Source: Flammula alnicola (lineage: Eukaryota; Basidiomycota; Agaricomycetes; Agaricales; Strophariaceae). Taken from it: a stretch of DNA of 64,000 nt. The stretch lies in NCBI GenBank assembly GCA_015499995.1, contig JADNRV010000022.1, forward strand, positions 248,001 through 312,000. Reading direction: 5' to 3'. This document shows positions 20,022 through 30,091 of the stretch, in pieces (the first letter of the stretch is position 1; every line of letters begins with the position of its first letter). Below the pieces are notes generated by a model. That model was not told where the DNA came from. It was given only the letters and a program-made list of their open reading frames with translations, and did not search any database. Made by a program: the position numbers and the translations under genes.

Positions 20022-21542
20022 CTATGAATTGTCCTCTCCCCCATCATACTCTTCCCATGTCAGAGATAATGTCGTCCCCCGAGATGACAACGGGACAAGT
20101 TTCCGGTAAAAGTCCATCAGCCTATTCGGATCCCTCTCCTGCACCCATGCGGCGTTCGTATAGGTAATCTTGATTGTATCGAGCTGACACATCGTGTAGA
20201 ACACCCCGGAGGGATCAGTGATTTTTCTGCCGCTCTCGAAGAAATCCAGTCTGGCCTCCATCATCCCCAACATCAATTCTGGTTCAAAGGAGATTTTCCC
20301 GAGATAAGAGAATTCAGTGAGATTTGGGAGAAACCCGCTGTGAAGTCTGGGATCTAACTGGTTGATCATGAGATCCGACAACGTGGCATCAAATAGACGT
20401 AGGACCAGGCGTTCAATGGAAGGAAGTTGGCCGAGCATGTTGATAATATCTTCTTCAGCCTCAGCCCCAAATTGGCCGGCGATGTTTAGATCCTTCAAAC
20501 AGCGAGAAGAATGACCAATTATTTCGGGAATTGTACCCAATTGGATGGGCACGTCAGAATCGAAATACAAACAGATATGTTCCACAGAGGGCACCAAGGT
20601 TGTCTGCAGAAACAGAGTGACCGAATCAATAGACCCGTTGATTGAAAGACGAGTAAGATGCGGGAGAGTGTGTATGGCATTGTCCAGGGATATCGGTACC
20701 ACCTCGTCCTCTGAATCGGAAAACTGGGCCTCACAAGTTTTAAGGGAAGAGCAACACTCTAAAACATCTGTCCACTCCTCAACAGAAAGAATGGCTCCTA
20801 GATTATGGAGGGAAGTCCAGTCAATACGCAATGCATTTGGAGATATGCCCACAATGTTAAGGCTCCGCAATTGGTTTGGAAGGTTGAATGCCCACACATC
20901 TTTGTTGACCAAACTGTAGTATTGGCTCAGTGAGAGAGAGCACAGTAATGGAAATGAGTATCCGCGATTCAAAGCCAAGGAAAGATTGGCGAAGGCACGA
21001 GAATTGAGTGTTCTCCATCGATTACAACATTCAAGGAGCAGGAGGAAAGTGCTGATGGGTGGTTCCCACTCCCAGTTGGGGCATGACAGATCCAATTCCA
21101 GTGGGCAGGCCGCGGATCGCCCAATCCATTCGCGAAGCAATTGCTCTTGCGACTCGATGTTCTTCTCGGAGAAAGAGATGGTAATATGGCGCCATAACAG
21201 TGGCGTCGACCGTGCAATTTGTCGCCACGCCTGACAAACTTGTCCTACGGTGAATGGGAATGGGTTTCGATCATAAGGTGCACTGTCGGCTGCGAGATTG
21301 AAGATTTCGGATATCATGTCCAAGGGGAGGATGGCGAGGAAAGGCGACGTGCGATTCAATGCTTTATTGAGCTCGTGTATCTTCTTGCCATGGGTCCTCA
21401 ATGCTTTTTTCATGGCCAGGGTCTCCGCCTTGTGCAAGGAAATCTTTTGCTTGATTAGCTTTCGTTTCCGGCGTAAGGCAGACTTGGCGCTGCCAACGAC
21501 AGCAAGCACCGCAGGGGACGTTGATTCGGTGTTCGGCATCAT
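20022..21542 (-). CDS. F-box protein
   Basis: A single-exon ORF of 506 residues starts at ATG 21542. A basic N-terminal coiled region (SALRRKRKLIKQKISLHKAE) precedes an F-box at about residues 66-115: FLAILPLDMISEIFNLAADS followed by GQVCQAWRQIARSTPLLWRHI. The remainder has spaced Leu-rich segments like the degenerate LRR-type C-termini of Agaricomycete F-box proteins (CPLELDLSCPN, LRSLNIVGISPNAL, LPHLTRLSINGSIDS, CLKDLNIAGQFG, LPSIERLVLRLFDA). It would act as substrate adaptor of an SCF ubiquitin ligase through Skp1; the substrate is unknown. The family is greatly expanded in mushrooms. No frame damage is visible. Confidence 0.88.
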   Translation of the reverse strand: MMPNTESTSPAVLAVVGSAKSALRRKRKLIKQKISLHKAETLAMKKALRTHGKKIHELNKALNRTSPFLAILPLDMISEIFNLAADSAPYDRNPFPFTVGQVCQAWRQIARSTPLLWRHITISFSEKNIESQEQLLREWIGRSAACPLELDLSCPNWEWEPPISTFLLLLECCNRWRTLNSRAFANLSLALNRGYSFPLLCSLSLSQYYSLVNKDVWAFNLPNQLRSLNIVGISPNALRIDWTSLHNLGAILSVEEWTDVLECCSSLKTCEAQFSDSEDEVVPISLDNAIHTLPHLTRLSINGSIDSVTLFLQTTLVPSVEHICLYFDSDVPIQLGTIPEIIGHSSRCLKDLNIAGQFGAEAEEDIINMLGQLPSIERLVLRLFDATLSDLMINQLDPRLHSGFLPNLTEFSYLGKISFEPELMLGMMEARLDFFESGRKITDPSGVFYTMCQLDTIKITYTNAAWVQERDPNRLMDFYRKLVPLSSRGTTLSLTWEEYDGGEDNS

Positions 21543-22949
21543 GACCCAGGAAAGATGAAATCAAGGTCGCAGTCGAAAAATTTAACTAGGGGAAAAATCA
21601 TGAGGATATGGTTCAAAGGGGGAAAAAAAGGTCGGACTACCCACCTATGTGACGGCTGAGCGTGATATATAGTAGAATACTAGCGACAATGAAACGAGGT
21701 AGGTAGCCTATTGCATGACCGGAACAAGAAAGAAAAGGTCCATTTTATATCGCATCAGAAAGTCATTCAAAATACAAAGTGTCTGGATAAGTACTCACCG
21801 GCACGTAGAGTATAATTCTCTTCTACAAGGACTAGACAGACGTGAGCTTTCGGCCGTAAGACGAATGACGGTGAGAAGGCGCCCGTCTCTGCAGTTTTTT
21901 AGAATTAGATATGGAGCAGAAAGGCCCCGGGACAGGGCCTGGCGAATGGAAGACAAACCACATACATTCAGGTTTCGCTGGCAATAGTTTCAGTTCCTTG
22001 TCGTAGTGAAGAACGAGAGTAAGTAGTAGCCAACAAATTAGACAACCAGAAACTGAGAACGTCAAGAAAGTTGCAGAGAAATTAGAGAAACAGATTCCAA
22101 CAGGACCCCTGATAATCCTGAGGGAACTCGGATACAAAATCGGCGATTTTGGGCGAAAAATGGGTGGACACAATTTTCGCCTTTGGGGCGGATTTTTTGG
22201 TGGACTTTGTACCTGACTCAAAATTTCGCCCAGTTTTAGGTGGACTATGTATCCAAGTTCAAAAAAATCCTTAAAAATCTTAAAAAATTCTAAAAAAATC
22301 CCTGAGGCCGGTAATTGTACACAAAAGCTATTTCCAAGCTTTAGCTGTGGTATGTATCACATCTTTGTAGACTTTGCCCTTGCAGATCCAAAGAGTGAGT
22401 TGATTAAATTCTGCTGCTATGCCAGGAGGGTCTGACATTGTCATTAGCAAATTTCATGCAGATGAAGCAATAAAGAGAAAAAAATGAAATGAAATCTTTG
22501 AGTAGTAAGTCCCCATGGGCCAACATATATTATGCAACTCTGCAGAAAGTGGCATGCCTACAGATGGAATTATTAGAATATACAAATTCAAGACAAACCG
22601 TAGCATCTGACGCTTAGAAGTGATCGTGGGGCCCTCAAGTATGGCCCATAAATGTGAACGGGCCATAGGTGGACAGTATCTGGGTGACTCGATGGTGGGC
22701 ATTTACAGGTGGACAATGGATCCAAGTTTGAAGCCAATTTCGAAGGTCGTAGGTGGACGCTATCAGTGACCGTATCTGGGTTCTGTGGCCTTTGGCAGCG
22801 GTTTATAGGTGGACGCGTATTCGGCATAGTTCGGCATAATCGGGGGTCCTATTCCAACTCGTATCACGATTCACGTGCTGCAGGAATGATGGACGTCATG
22901 AGACGCGGCAGTACATACTCACTTTCTACTATCTAGTTCCACCATCGCC
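21543..22949. other. Gene-free stretch between F-box and FIT genes
   Basis: No convincing gene is present. The stretch contains the scattered AGGTGGAC motif family (22162-22814) and A-rich short tandem DNA near 22260-22300. Confidence 0.5.
22162..22814 (+). repeat. Scattered AGGTGGAC motif family (7 copies)
   Basis: The octamer (A/G/T)GGTGGAC occurs on the plus strand at 22162 (GGGTGGAC), 22198 (TGGTGGAC), 22238, 22667, 22707, 22751 and 22807. Two copies (22238 and 22707) are each followed, after exactly 5 bases, by ATCCAAGTT. A GGCGAAAA/TTTTCGCC hairpin surrounds the first copy (22151-22181). It could be an old interspersed repeat or a cis-regulatory cluster upstream of the FIT gene. Confidence 0.7.
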
Positions 22950-23820
22950 ATGGTTGACGTCCGGCACTACACTCTTGTCCTCCTCAGCGCCATCCTCTTT
23001 ATCGGGACTGTTTATTCAGTTTTCCAAGACACATATCTTGACACCTCCAATCCCCTGCTCTCGGCTCTTCCCCACAAACTCTCTCATACACACTATTTCG
23101 CCACGAAGACTAACCCCCTCAATGTCTACTTCATAAAGAAATCCTGGGGATGGACATCTGCCCTTTTCTTGTTCTCGTACCTCACGGCACCACCGCAGAC
23201 GCGTACGAAGGACAGGCTGTTCAAGTACCTGACTCTTACCGGCATATGGCTCCTCTTCACCAGCTGGTTCTTCGGGCCTGCCCTGTTCGAGCGTCTCACC
23301 GTCCTCTCAGGAGGCGAGTGTGTGTTCACTCTGCCTTCCGGAGATCTTATCACCGTCCCGAACGAACTTTGTTATACAAAATCCACCATCACACATCACA
23401 CCCACCCAGATTTATTCGTTGACACCACCACCTTTCCCTCAGAGGGATGGCGAGTCATTCCGCGCCTGAGGAGAGGCCATGACATATCGGGACACGTGTT
23501 CCTCCTTACAATGTCCACGTTATTCCTCGTCGACCAGCTGCGGCCCTCGTTCAAAGTCGGTCGATGGTCGTCGATCCATACCTGGGCCATCGCGGCCAAC
23601 ATCGTGTTGGTAGCCATTTGGCTCTTCGCCACCTACACCACAAGCGTATACTTCCACTCTCCATTTGAGAAATTCAGCGGATACTGTACGTGTCCGCCTT
23701 GTGCATTCAATTTTTTGACTGATTAAATTTCCTCTAGTGCTCGGCGTAGCCAGTTTCGGGCTTACTCAGATACTATTCGGAGGAGATGTTCAGACCCACC
23801 CACAGGCACAACGCGCCTAA
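22950..23820 (+). CDS. FIT/Scs3-type ER lipid-droplet protein
   Basis: Two exons (intron about 23687-23739) encode about 274 residues with several hydrophobic helices: LVLLSAILFIGTVYSVF, ALFLFSYLT, LTGIWLLFTSWFFGPALF, VFLLTMSTLFLVDQL and AIAANIVLVAIWLFATYT. The family signature RRGHDISGHVFLL and the second block VYFHSPFEKFSGYLLG carry the two His residues known in FIT2 as catalytic for acyl-CoA diphosphatase activity. The protein acts in the ER membrane, where FIT2/Scs3 proteins support lipid-droplet emergence and phospholipid homeostasis. The start follows an upstream stretch without a competing in-frame ATG. The gene looks intact and ends TAA at 23818-23820. Confidence 0.88.
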
Positions 23821-24221
23821 TCTCGGTCCTCTACGTTCAACTACTCAACCTAACGATACACATGCTATCATGAACGATATACTTACGATATCACACTCGA
23901 TCAGTTAATCAATATGTACCGCAATAGTAACGAATAATCCAGCAAGTTTTCGGCCGCGCAAGTAATTTATTTGTGCAATTTCCCTGTGATTTGGCCTTTA
24001 TCGATTCTGGTACCGACAACTCCAGTCTCCAGTACAGATATCTTCGGATACAAAATATCTCATTGTCCCATTTTCTTTCCTTTGATAGAGTGCCGCTATG
24101 AAACATCGTGGTCGCTTCCTGCAATTGGCATATGGAGAGATGCATAAAGGCAAAGCTGTAATTTATTGAATAATTTGATATCGTGGTACAAATCTGCTAG
24201 CTATCCCATTTGCCAGGTCTT
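23821..24221. other. Intergenic stretch between convergent genes
   Basis: This is the 3' side of both the FIT gene and the kinase gene. Nothing beyond ordinary AT-rich sequence is seen. Confidence 0.5.
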
Positions 24222-25334
24222 TCAAGAAGATGATGCAAGCTTGAAAGCCGCTGCAAGACTAGTCGCACCTACAGCAGCCGCATTATCAATGAAAGCTACA
24301 CGGCGAAAAACAAATCCTCGCGATGCGAGATTGTCTAGGATCAAATTCCTATATGCCTCGACACCTACCAGAGAACCCCCGAAAGACACCACACTATTAG
24401 CAGGGTTGACTGTACCCGAAGATGGTCCGGCTCCTTCTCCCAAGAGTATCGCGACTTGGGACGCGAGACGGCTTGCGGTGGTCTTCAGAATATTGAGTGC
24501 GAAGGGGTCTTTATGCTCGAACGCAGCTTTGAAGACGAGGGGTGGCAGCGAGGATATACGCTTCTCGCGCGGAAGATTGTGAAGTTCCCTTTCTTCGCCA
24601 GGGACAATGACTGCACCTGGGGCTGGATCGGGTTGGTATACCCCAGTAAGAACCTCCATAATATTCTCCACCCTAAACCGCTCCAAAACACGATCGATAA
24701 GCACGCTCTGTACGAGGGGTTGTCCAGTGATCGACGCCATATGCTGTGCCATGAGCATCTGGCGCACGGTCTCGCGTCCGACATCGAAGCCTGAGCCCTC
24801 GTCTCCAAGCACCCACCCCCATCCGCCGATACGCCCGAGCTCCTCGATCTTGCCATCGGGGGTCTGCCTAAAGCTGACGGCGATCGACCCAGTGCCTCCG
24901 ACAACGGCGACCGCATGCGTCACATCCGAGTGCATGCGCATAGGCGCCGCTAGAAGGTGCGTGTCGTTCGCGATGACCAGTTTGGGCCCGATCGGGAGCC
25001 CCAGGAGCACGGACAGTGGGGTCGCTACCTTCGCGATAGCGGCTGGAGAGTCGGCACCTGATATCCCGAACCACGCCGCGGCAAATGGGGTTTGGCCGAC
25101 GGGTGGGAGCGCGAGTGAGGTCGAGGTGTCAGAGGTGTTGGAAAGAGGTGAAATAGCTGTCTTGAGAGCACTGCCAACTGCCTCTTTAGTCGCCGAGATG
25201 AAGGCTTCAGGACTGAGGTAGGTGATATTGGAAGGGCCTCCCGATCCACGGCCGACAATATTGCCAGACGCATCGCATATCGCCGCGGCGGTCTTCGTCC
25301 CACCGCAGTCGACGCACAGATAGAGATCAGACAT
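24222..25334 (-). CDS. N-acetylglucosamine kinase-like protein (BadF/BadG ATPase fold)
   Basis: A single uninterrupted ORF of 370 residues starts at ATG 25334. The N-terminal phosphate-1 motif LCVDCGGTKTAAAICD is typical of the ASKHA sugar-kinase fold. GRGSGGPSNI binds the sugar side, and AWFGISGADSPAAIAKV, KLVIANDTHLLAA (catalytic Asp region), AVVGGTGSIAVSF (phosphate-2) and GGWGWVLGDEGSGFDVGRE follow. The C-terminus has VVSFGGSLVGVEAYRNLILD (adenosine motif). The order and length match eukaryotic NAGK, which phosphorylates GlcNAc with ATP to GlcNAc-6-phosphate in the cytosol. In fungi this salvages chitin-derived sugar. A related sugar kinase cannot be excluded. The sequence is GC-richer than its surroundings and lacks introns. 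Confidence 0.85.
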   Translation of the reverse strand: MSDLYLCVDCGGTKTAAAICDASGNIVGRGSGGPSNITYLSPEAFISATKEAVGSALKTAISPLSNTSDTSTSLALPPVGQTPFAAAWFGISGADSPAAIAKVATPLSVLLGLPIGPKLVIANDTHLLAAPMRMHSDVTHAVAVVGGTGSIAVSFRQTPDGKIEELGRIGGWGWVLGDEGSGFDVGRETVRQMLMAQHMASITGQPLVQSVLIDRVLERFRVENIMEVLTGVYQPDPAPGAVIVPGEERELHNLPREKRISSLPPLVFKAAFEHKDPFALNILKTTASRLASQVAILLGEGAGPSSGTVNPANSVVSFGGSLVGVEAYRNLILDNLASRGFVFRRVAFIDNAAAVGATSLAAAFKLASSS

Positions 25335-26212
25335 CGTCCGCGTATTAGAATGTCTGTTGAAAGGAAGGAACCAGGGCGAGTCAGTGCGATGCCTGAGGGA
25401 GGTGGAAAGAGAGCACTTACATCCTATGCCAAATCAAATGCAGTATTTATGCCGGGCGACCATACGTATCGATGTCAATGGAGCAGATGAAGCCACACGA
25501 ACGGCCCAGCCTCGTAAACGCATCTATATAACCCCACATGCAACCTGCTAGATTAGGCGAACGAAGAATTCCTTCTGCTTTCTTTAAAATAGGCATACGT
25601 CCCGATGGAATGGTCTACAACACATTCGGACTTTTCTTTGAAGAAAGGGCGTCCGTGGTGGCAGAGGTCAAGAAAGAAGATATCATTCAAAGGCTACGAC
25701 TCCGAGTCCAAGGCTGCTCCCCAGAAGATCGCAGATGCGTCATAGAAACCTGCCCTAACCTTCCCACGGCAGTGAGATATATAAACCTCAGTTTGATGTC
25801 AACTTTTTCTTCGTGCGGCGACACGGCCATTTCTTCCCCATGTTGCTCACGACCGTCCTCTCCGCTTCGGTGGTTTGTCTACGCGGTTGTTTGAGTGTCA
25901 GGCCGTGCCCTGAAAAACTGGACGTCTTAGCACCCATTATCGTCTCTTTCCGATTCCCTTCGAGAGAGGATGGGTCGGTGGTTCCGAACATTCCTATTCA
26001 ATGTTCTGTCTTTTTCTTTATGTAGACGCTATGAACATCATGCCAATCAATACATTTGAAGTCTCCTTCCACGTAGTCTCTCGCTTGGATTATTTTAAAT
26101 GTGCTACTAATGAAGCTCTGCATAAACTATGATTCAACGCGACGACCATGCAAAACAAATTAATTGGATGAAGCAAATTAGATAGGATCCCTGGCCCATG
26201 GTCCTATACAGT
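25335..26212. other. Intergenic stretch between kinase and cornichon paralog
   Basis: One plus-strand ORF (25538-25894, 118 codons) is present but has no recognisable domain. I cannot support it as a gene. Confidence 0.4.
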
Positions 26213-27145
26213 CTACTCGCTTTCCGCAATCAGAGCGACAATCATCCTTGGAGAAAACGACGTGGTCAGCCGCAGCCGCAGCACTTCGCGACAACGTGAA
26301 ATATAACGTACCTGTACAGATAGTAGAAGAACGAGAGAAGGTAGAATCCGAGCTTGAAGAATGTCTCTTGCTTGTGGCCTGATAATGACCGGAAGATTTC
26401 TGTCGCATCATACATGTGCGCCTTATTTCGGATTCTACGGGCCACGGAGGGTCAGTGGTATGTATGGAAGATAAAGACAATGCGACATTACTTGTTTGCA
26501 TTGAACAAGACAAGCGGCAGATTCAGAATGAAGGCAATCCATTGGCCCGATAGCAGGAAGAGTAAGGTGAGGAAGGCGTGTGCAATATTTTCAGGAAGAA
26601 CGAACTAGACACGATATGCACGTTAGCAGAGCATGACATAGAGATACTATGACTCACTTGATTTAGTTTGTTGCAGAGATCTATGGGGTTAATGTAGTCG
26701 CATTCCAGGTCGGAGAACATTATAATCTATGGCAATATGGGAGTTAGCGATGCCGAGGGAAGACCAAGAGAACGAATCTCAAGGACTGGCGCTAAGATTA
26801 CAGGAGAACGGCCGCACGGAGCCGATAACAAGGGATTAAGACAAGACTCACGAAAAACACCATGCAAAACAAAAGCCCGGCGGCCATGAGGACCGCGAAC
26901 AGGAACAACCAGCCTATTTGCACGAAGGCAGCGCGTCATGGAGCCGACACGCATTCCCAAAAATACGAGAAACGTGGGTTTTCGCGCGAACGAGAGTTGG
27001 TCGAAGTCGAGAGTAAGATGGAGTAAGAAAGTGCATAGGTTCCCCAGAAGTCCATGGAAAGAAGAGTTGAATAGAAGCACAATGAGAATCAGTAAAAATG
27101 GTCGTTCGACTCGTAAATAACTGTAAGCGCACCAGCACCACCCAT
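26213..27145 (-). CDS. Cornichon/Erv14-like cargo receptor, paralog 2
   Basis: Spliced reading gives a full cornichon protein. Exon 1 is ATGGGTG (27145 down), parallel to ATGTCTG in the neighbour. After an intron of about 220 bp come [41 protein letters not shown], the stretch FVLPE ([19 protein letters not shown]), [35 protein letters not shown] and [20 protein letters not shown], with TAG at 26213. The [14 protein letters not shown] loop and the three to four helices are diagnostic. Erv14/cornichon proteins sit in COPII vesicles and help membrane cargo leave the ER. Intron positions match those of 27727-28436, so this is a tandem duplicate. Divergent positions (Cys for Ser after the LE of SDLE, Ile-Arg for Val-Val after NK) may mark a changed cargo range. 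Confidence 0.85.
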
Positions 27146-27726
27146 GATTTATGTCGTGACAAAGTCTTGAGTATATTCGTAAAGAGAAAGAGATGGAAAA
27201 GTCGTCAGGTCAGAAAATCAGATACGGGGACCGTTTTCTGGTGTGGCTGGAAGCAGCGGAAGAAGAAGAGATCGCTCGAAAGTCACGAAGGCAGAACAAC
27301 TGAGGCTGCCCGAGACTGCCAGCCGCAGTGACGTTCGACTAGCACGTGATATTCTCACCTGTCTGACGCGTTCATAGCCAAGTCTCGACCAGGAGCTAAC
27401 TGGATGTTCATAATATCCACCTTACACCATGTGCAAGTTGAGGTCTCAGGTCACAGTGGCAATAGGGTGCTCATACATACATCAGGCTCTCAGCATTATA
27501 TCTTTCAAATTCACCTCACTAACAAGCCATTCAGAATTCGATTCATCAGAGTTGGGCTGGGAGATAACAGCACACAAAGCAAGGATATCCAATCATAGCG
27601 TCCAATTAACCCATCCCCAGTAGTGTGCTATCATGAGAAGCAGGTGTTGCTGTGCCGCTCTTCCATCGTAGGGTATAGACCCAGGCTCGTCGTATTGTCA
27701 TAGTCGTGTGTGCTTTATAATTGGCT
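27146..27726. other. Intergenic stretch between tandem cornichon genes
   Basis: Promoter of the downstream copy and 3' flank of the upstream copy. No gene is seen. Confidence 0.5.
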
Positions 27727-28436
27727 TCAAGCATCGCCTTCAGCAATGAACGCGACGATCATCCTGACGGAGAAAAAATGAATAAGCTTGGAATTTTTTC
27801 AGAGTGGAGCCGTTACGCACCTGTATAGATAGTAGAAGAAAGATAGCAGATAGAAGGCAATCTTGAAGTACGCCTCTTTCTGGTGCTGAGGCAAAGTGCG
27901 GAAGATCTCAGTTGCGTCGTACATGTGAGCTTTGTTGACCACCCTGTATGAATCTTTGTTAGAAGAAAATTTTATTGTGATGCTCTTTTACTCACTTGTT
28001 GATGTTCCATGCCAGCAGAGGTGCATTAAACAGGAAAGCAGTCCAATTTCCCGTCAAGAGGAATATCAAAGCAAGGAAGGCGTGCGCAGCGTATTCAGGA
28101 AGGACGAACTGCCAGGCTTATCCATCAGAAAATGCGTCTAGACAGCAGAAGAAAGACAATCGCACCTGGTTGAGCCTGTTGCAGAAATCAATGGGGTTTA
28201 TGTAGTCGCTTTCGAGATCGGAATACATGATGATCTGCCCAGAGTATCATTAGAACTGCGGCCACTTAACGAGCGCTTGCAAGAGGGTCAAACTGACGAA
28301 GAACACCATCCCGAACAGCAACGCTGCCGCATAGAGCACTGAGAATAGGAACAGCCAACCTATGGGAAAGGCAAATGAGCATACGTTGCGGGTGTGGAGT
28401 GGTTGGATATTGTTAAAGCAGCAACTCACCAGACAT
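27727..28436 (-). CDS. Cornichon/Erv14 cargo receptor, paralog 1
   Basis: Spliced reading: ATGTCTG (28436-28430), intron, GWLFLFSVLYAAALLFGMVFF, intron, IIMYSDLESDYINPIDFCNR, LNQFVLPEYAAHAFLALIFL, LTGNWTAFLFNAPLLAWNIN, intron, [40 protein letters not shown], intron, YRMIVAFIAEGDA, TGA at 27727. This is close to canonical Erv14 in length (about 137 residues) and sequence, including the acidic ESDYINP loop and the conserved [13 protein letters not shown]. It is a COPII cargo receptor for ER export of membrane proteins. It is likely the ancestral housekeeping copy, with the more divergent tandem paralog immediately downstream. Confidence 0.92.
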
Positions 28437-28997
28437 GATTTATGGAGGAAATCTTCAGGGAAATGGAAAAAATCAAAGGTGTCGCAGCAAAGAGTAGCTG
28501 CTCGTTAGAAGTCTCTGTTGCTGGTGTAGGCAAGGAAAGGACGCTGCAAGATGGGCGCTGGGGCAACGTCAACGTTGGAGGTGAACGCGTGAACTAAACT
28601 TTGATGAGGCAAATTCGAACGTGGCCAAAAAAGGTACGCTCTGATGATTGATCACGCCTTTAGGACGTTTCATGCACTTGCGAAATGGATGTAAGGTCTC
28701 CTTACTTCTAAGCACCCTCAGTAACTCTCTAGGTATACTAAATATTTAAGATGCACTGGTCCGCACAACCGCATTGAAGCAGCCCTTACAAGAATAAATA
28801 TTGACGAGAGTCACGGTGCATACATGGGTAAAGTAACTGAATAGCGATATGAACAATTCACCAATCGTAAAGAGTAACGAAAAAGAAGGGAATGGAGGGC
28901 TAGGCTAATATATTCGACAACCAAAAACTAGCAAGAATACCAATAGAGGAATACACATAGAGAGCACGATAGCATGTCCACGGCTCAAAAGATGACC
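28437..28997. other. Intergenic stretch
   Basis: Lies between the cornichon start and the RRM-RGG gene stop. No gene is recognised. Confidence 0.5.
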
Positions 28998-29959
28998 TTA
29001 ATCAAGGTCCATGCGACCTGAACCGCCCCTGCCTCCACGTCTGCCTCGCCTTGAACCTCGTCCACGACCTCCTCCCCGGTGGCCACCTCGTGAGTCCGTG
29101 CTTGGCATATAATCTTTAGGATCGGCTCCTGGTGGTGCTAGGAGCACATGCGCCCGAGGATCAGCCTTTAGCAGAGAGTCCGAGCGCATTTTTCTGACGA
29201 GAGAGAACAGTCAGTCATTATTTAAGGAAGAATAGTTTCAGAACTGAAACTTACGAGCCAGTCTCTTCACCGACATCCATAAGCACGTCCACACTGCCTT
29301 CTTCTCTCACCAGCCCCAGTCCATCGTTACCTCCCAGTCGTCCTCCTAGCGAAGTTCCAGCTGCAGAGGTGCCAACGACCTTCACCGATAAGATTTTGCC
29401 GTCGGCAGGTTGGTTGTGGAACTTTTGCACCGCTGATGTCGCAGATGCTGCTGTCTTGAACGTTATGCGAATTCGCGGGTCGGCTTTGCTCGAAACTGAC
29501 TTCTGGTCAATGATTTGTCCACAACGCTTGAAAATAGCAGCCACGTCCTCCGCCGTTGTCCCGCTGACCAGCCCTGACACCTCAACGACATTGCCCTGTG
29601 AGCTAGCGCCTTTGATGGACAGTGCAGAGTCCGAACGCGAGGCAGAAGTCGCGTCGCGGATCGCCTTTTGAGCGATGGGGTTCAAATTTGCCTTGGGTGC
29701 GGTTGGGTTGATATTTAGGCGCGCCGAAAGTGAGTTGTGCGAATCGAAAAGATCGTGCGACCACTGCGACTCAACATCGCCTTTTGGTGTTCGGTTCACG
29801 CGGTTCTGAAGAGTTGAGGGTTCATATAATGTTCCGATTGAGTTGCAAAATAATGCCACGCACGTACGGAGCCGCCGCTCCTCGACTTGAGTGGGACTTG
29901 GAGCGAACAGGCCCAAGAGAGTTTGCTGGAATGTTCATGCGCTCGAGTAATGAAGCCAT
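28998..29959 (-). CDS. RRM-domain protein with C-terminal RGG box
   Basis: Three exons: ATG 29959 (MASLLERMNIPANSLGP), intron to about 29807, the main exon to 29253, then an intron of about 60 bp and a last exon ending MDLD-TAA at 28998. The middle has one RRM: NVVEVSGLVSGTTAEDVAAI (RNP2 side) then RIRITFKTAASATSAVQKFH (RNP1 side) and ADGKILSVKVVG. The C-terminus reads ADPRAHVLLAPPGADPKDYM followed by a Gly-Arg-rich RGG box (GGHRGGGRGRGSRRGRRGG). This layout suits a nuclear RNA-binding or mRNA-export adaptor of the ALYREF/Yra1/Mlo3 type, but no UAP56-binding motif was identified with certainty. It may equally be a basidiomycete-specific RRM protein. Confidence 0.78.
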
Positions 29960-30091
29960 GTTGGTACGGGAACAGGTAGAGGTATTTGTGGTTCGAAAAA
30001 ACTGGGGCTCTAGCACGCTTGATGTGAAGACGGACGTAGATGGCTCGAGCAGAGGGCGGTTGTTGATGGGAAACAATGAAAGAAACTTGTC

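Noticed and set aside
25538..25894. 118-codon ORF between kinase and cornichon genes
   Set aside because: No recognisable domain or splice support.
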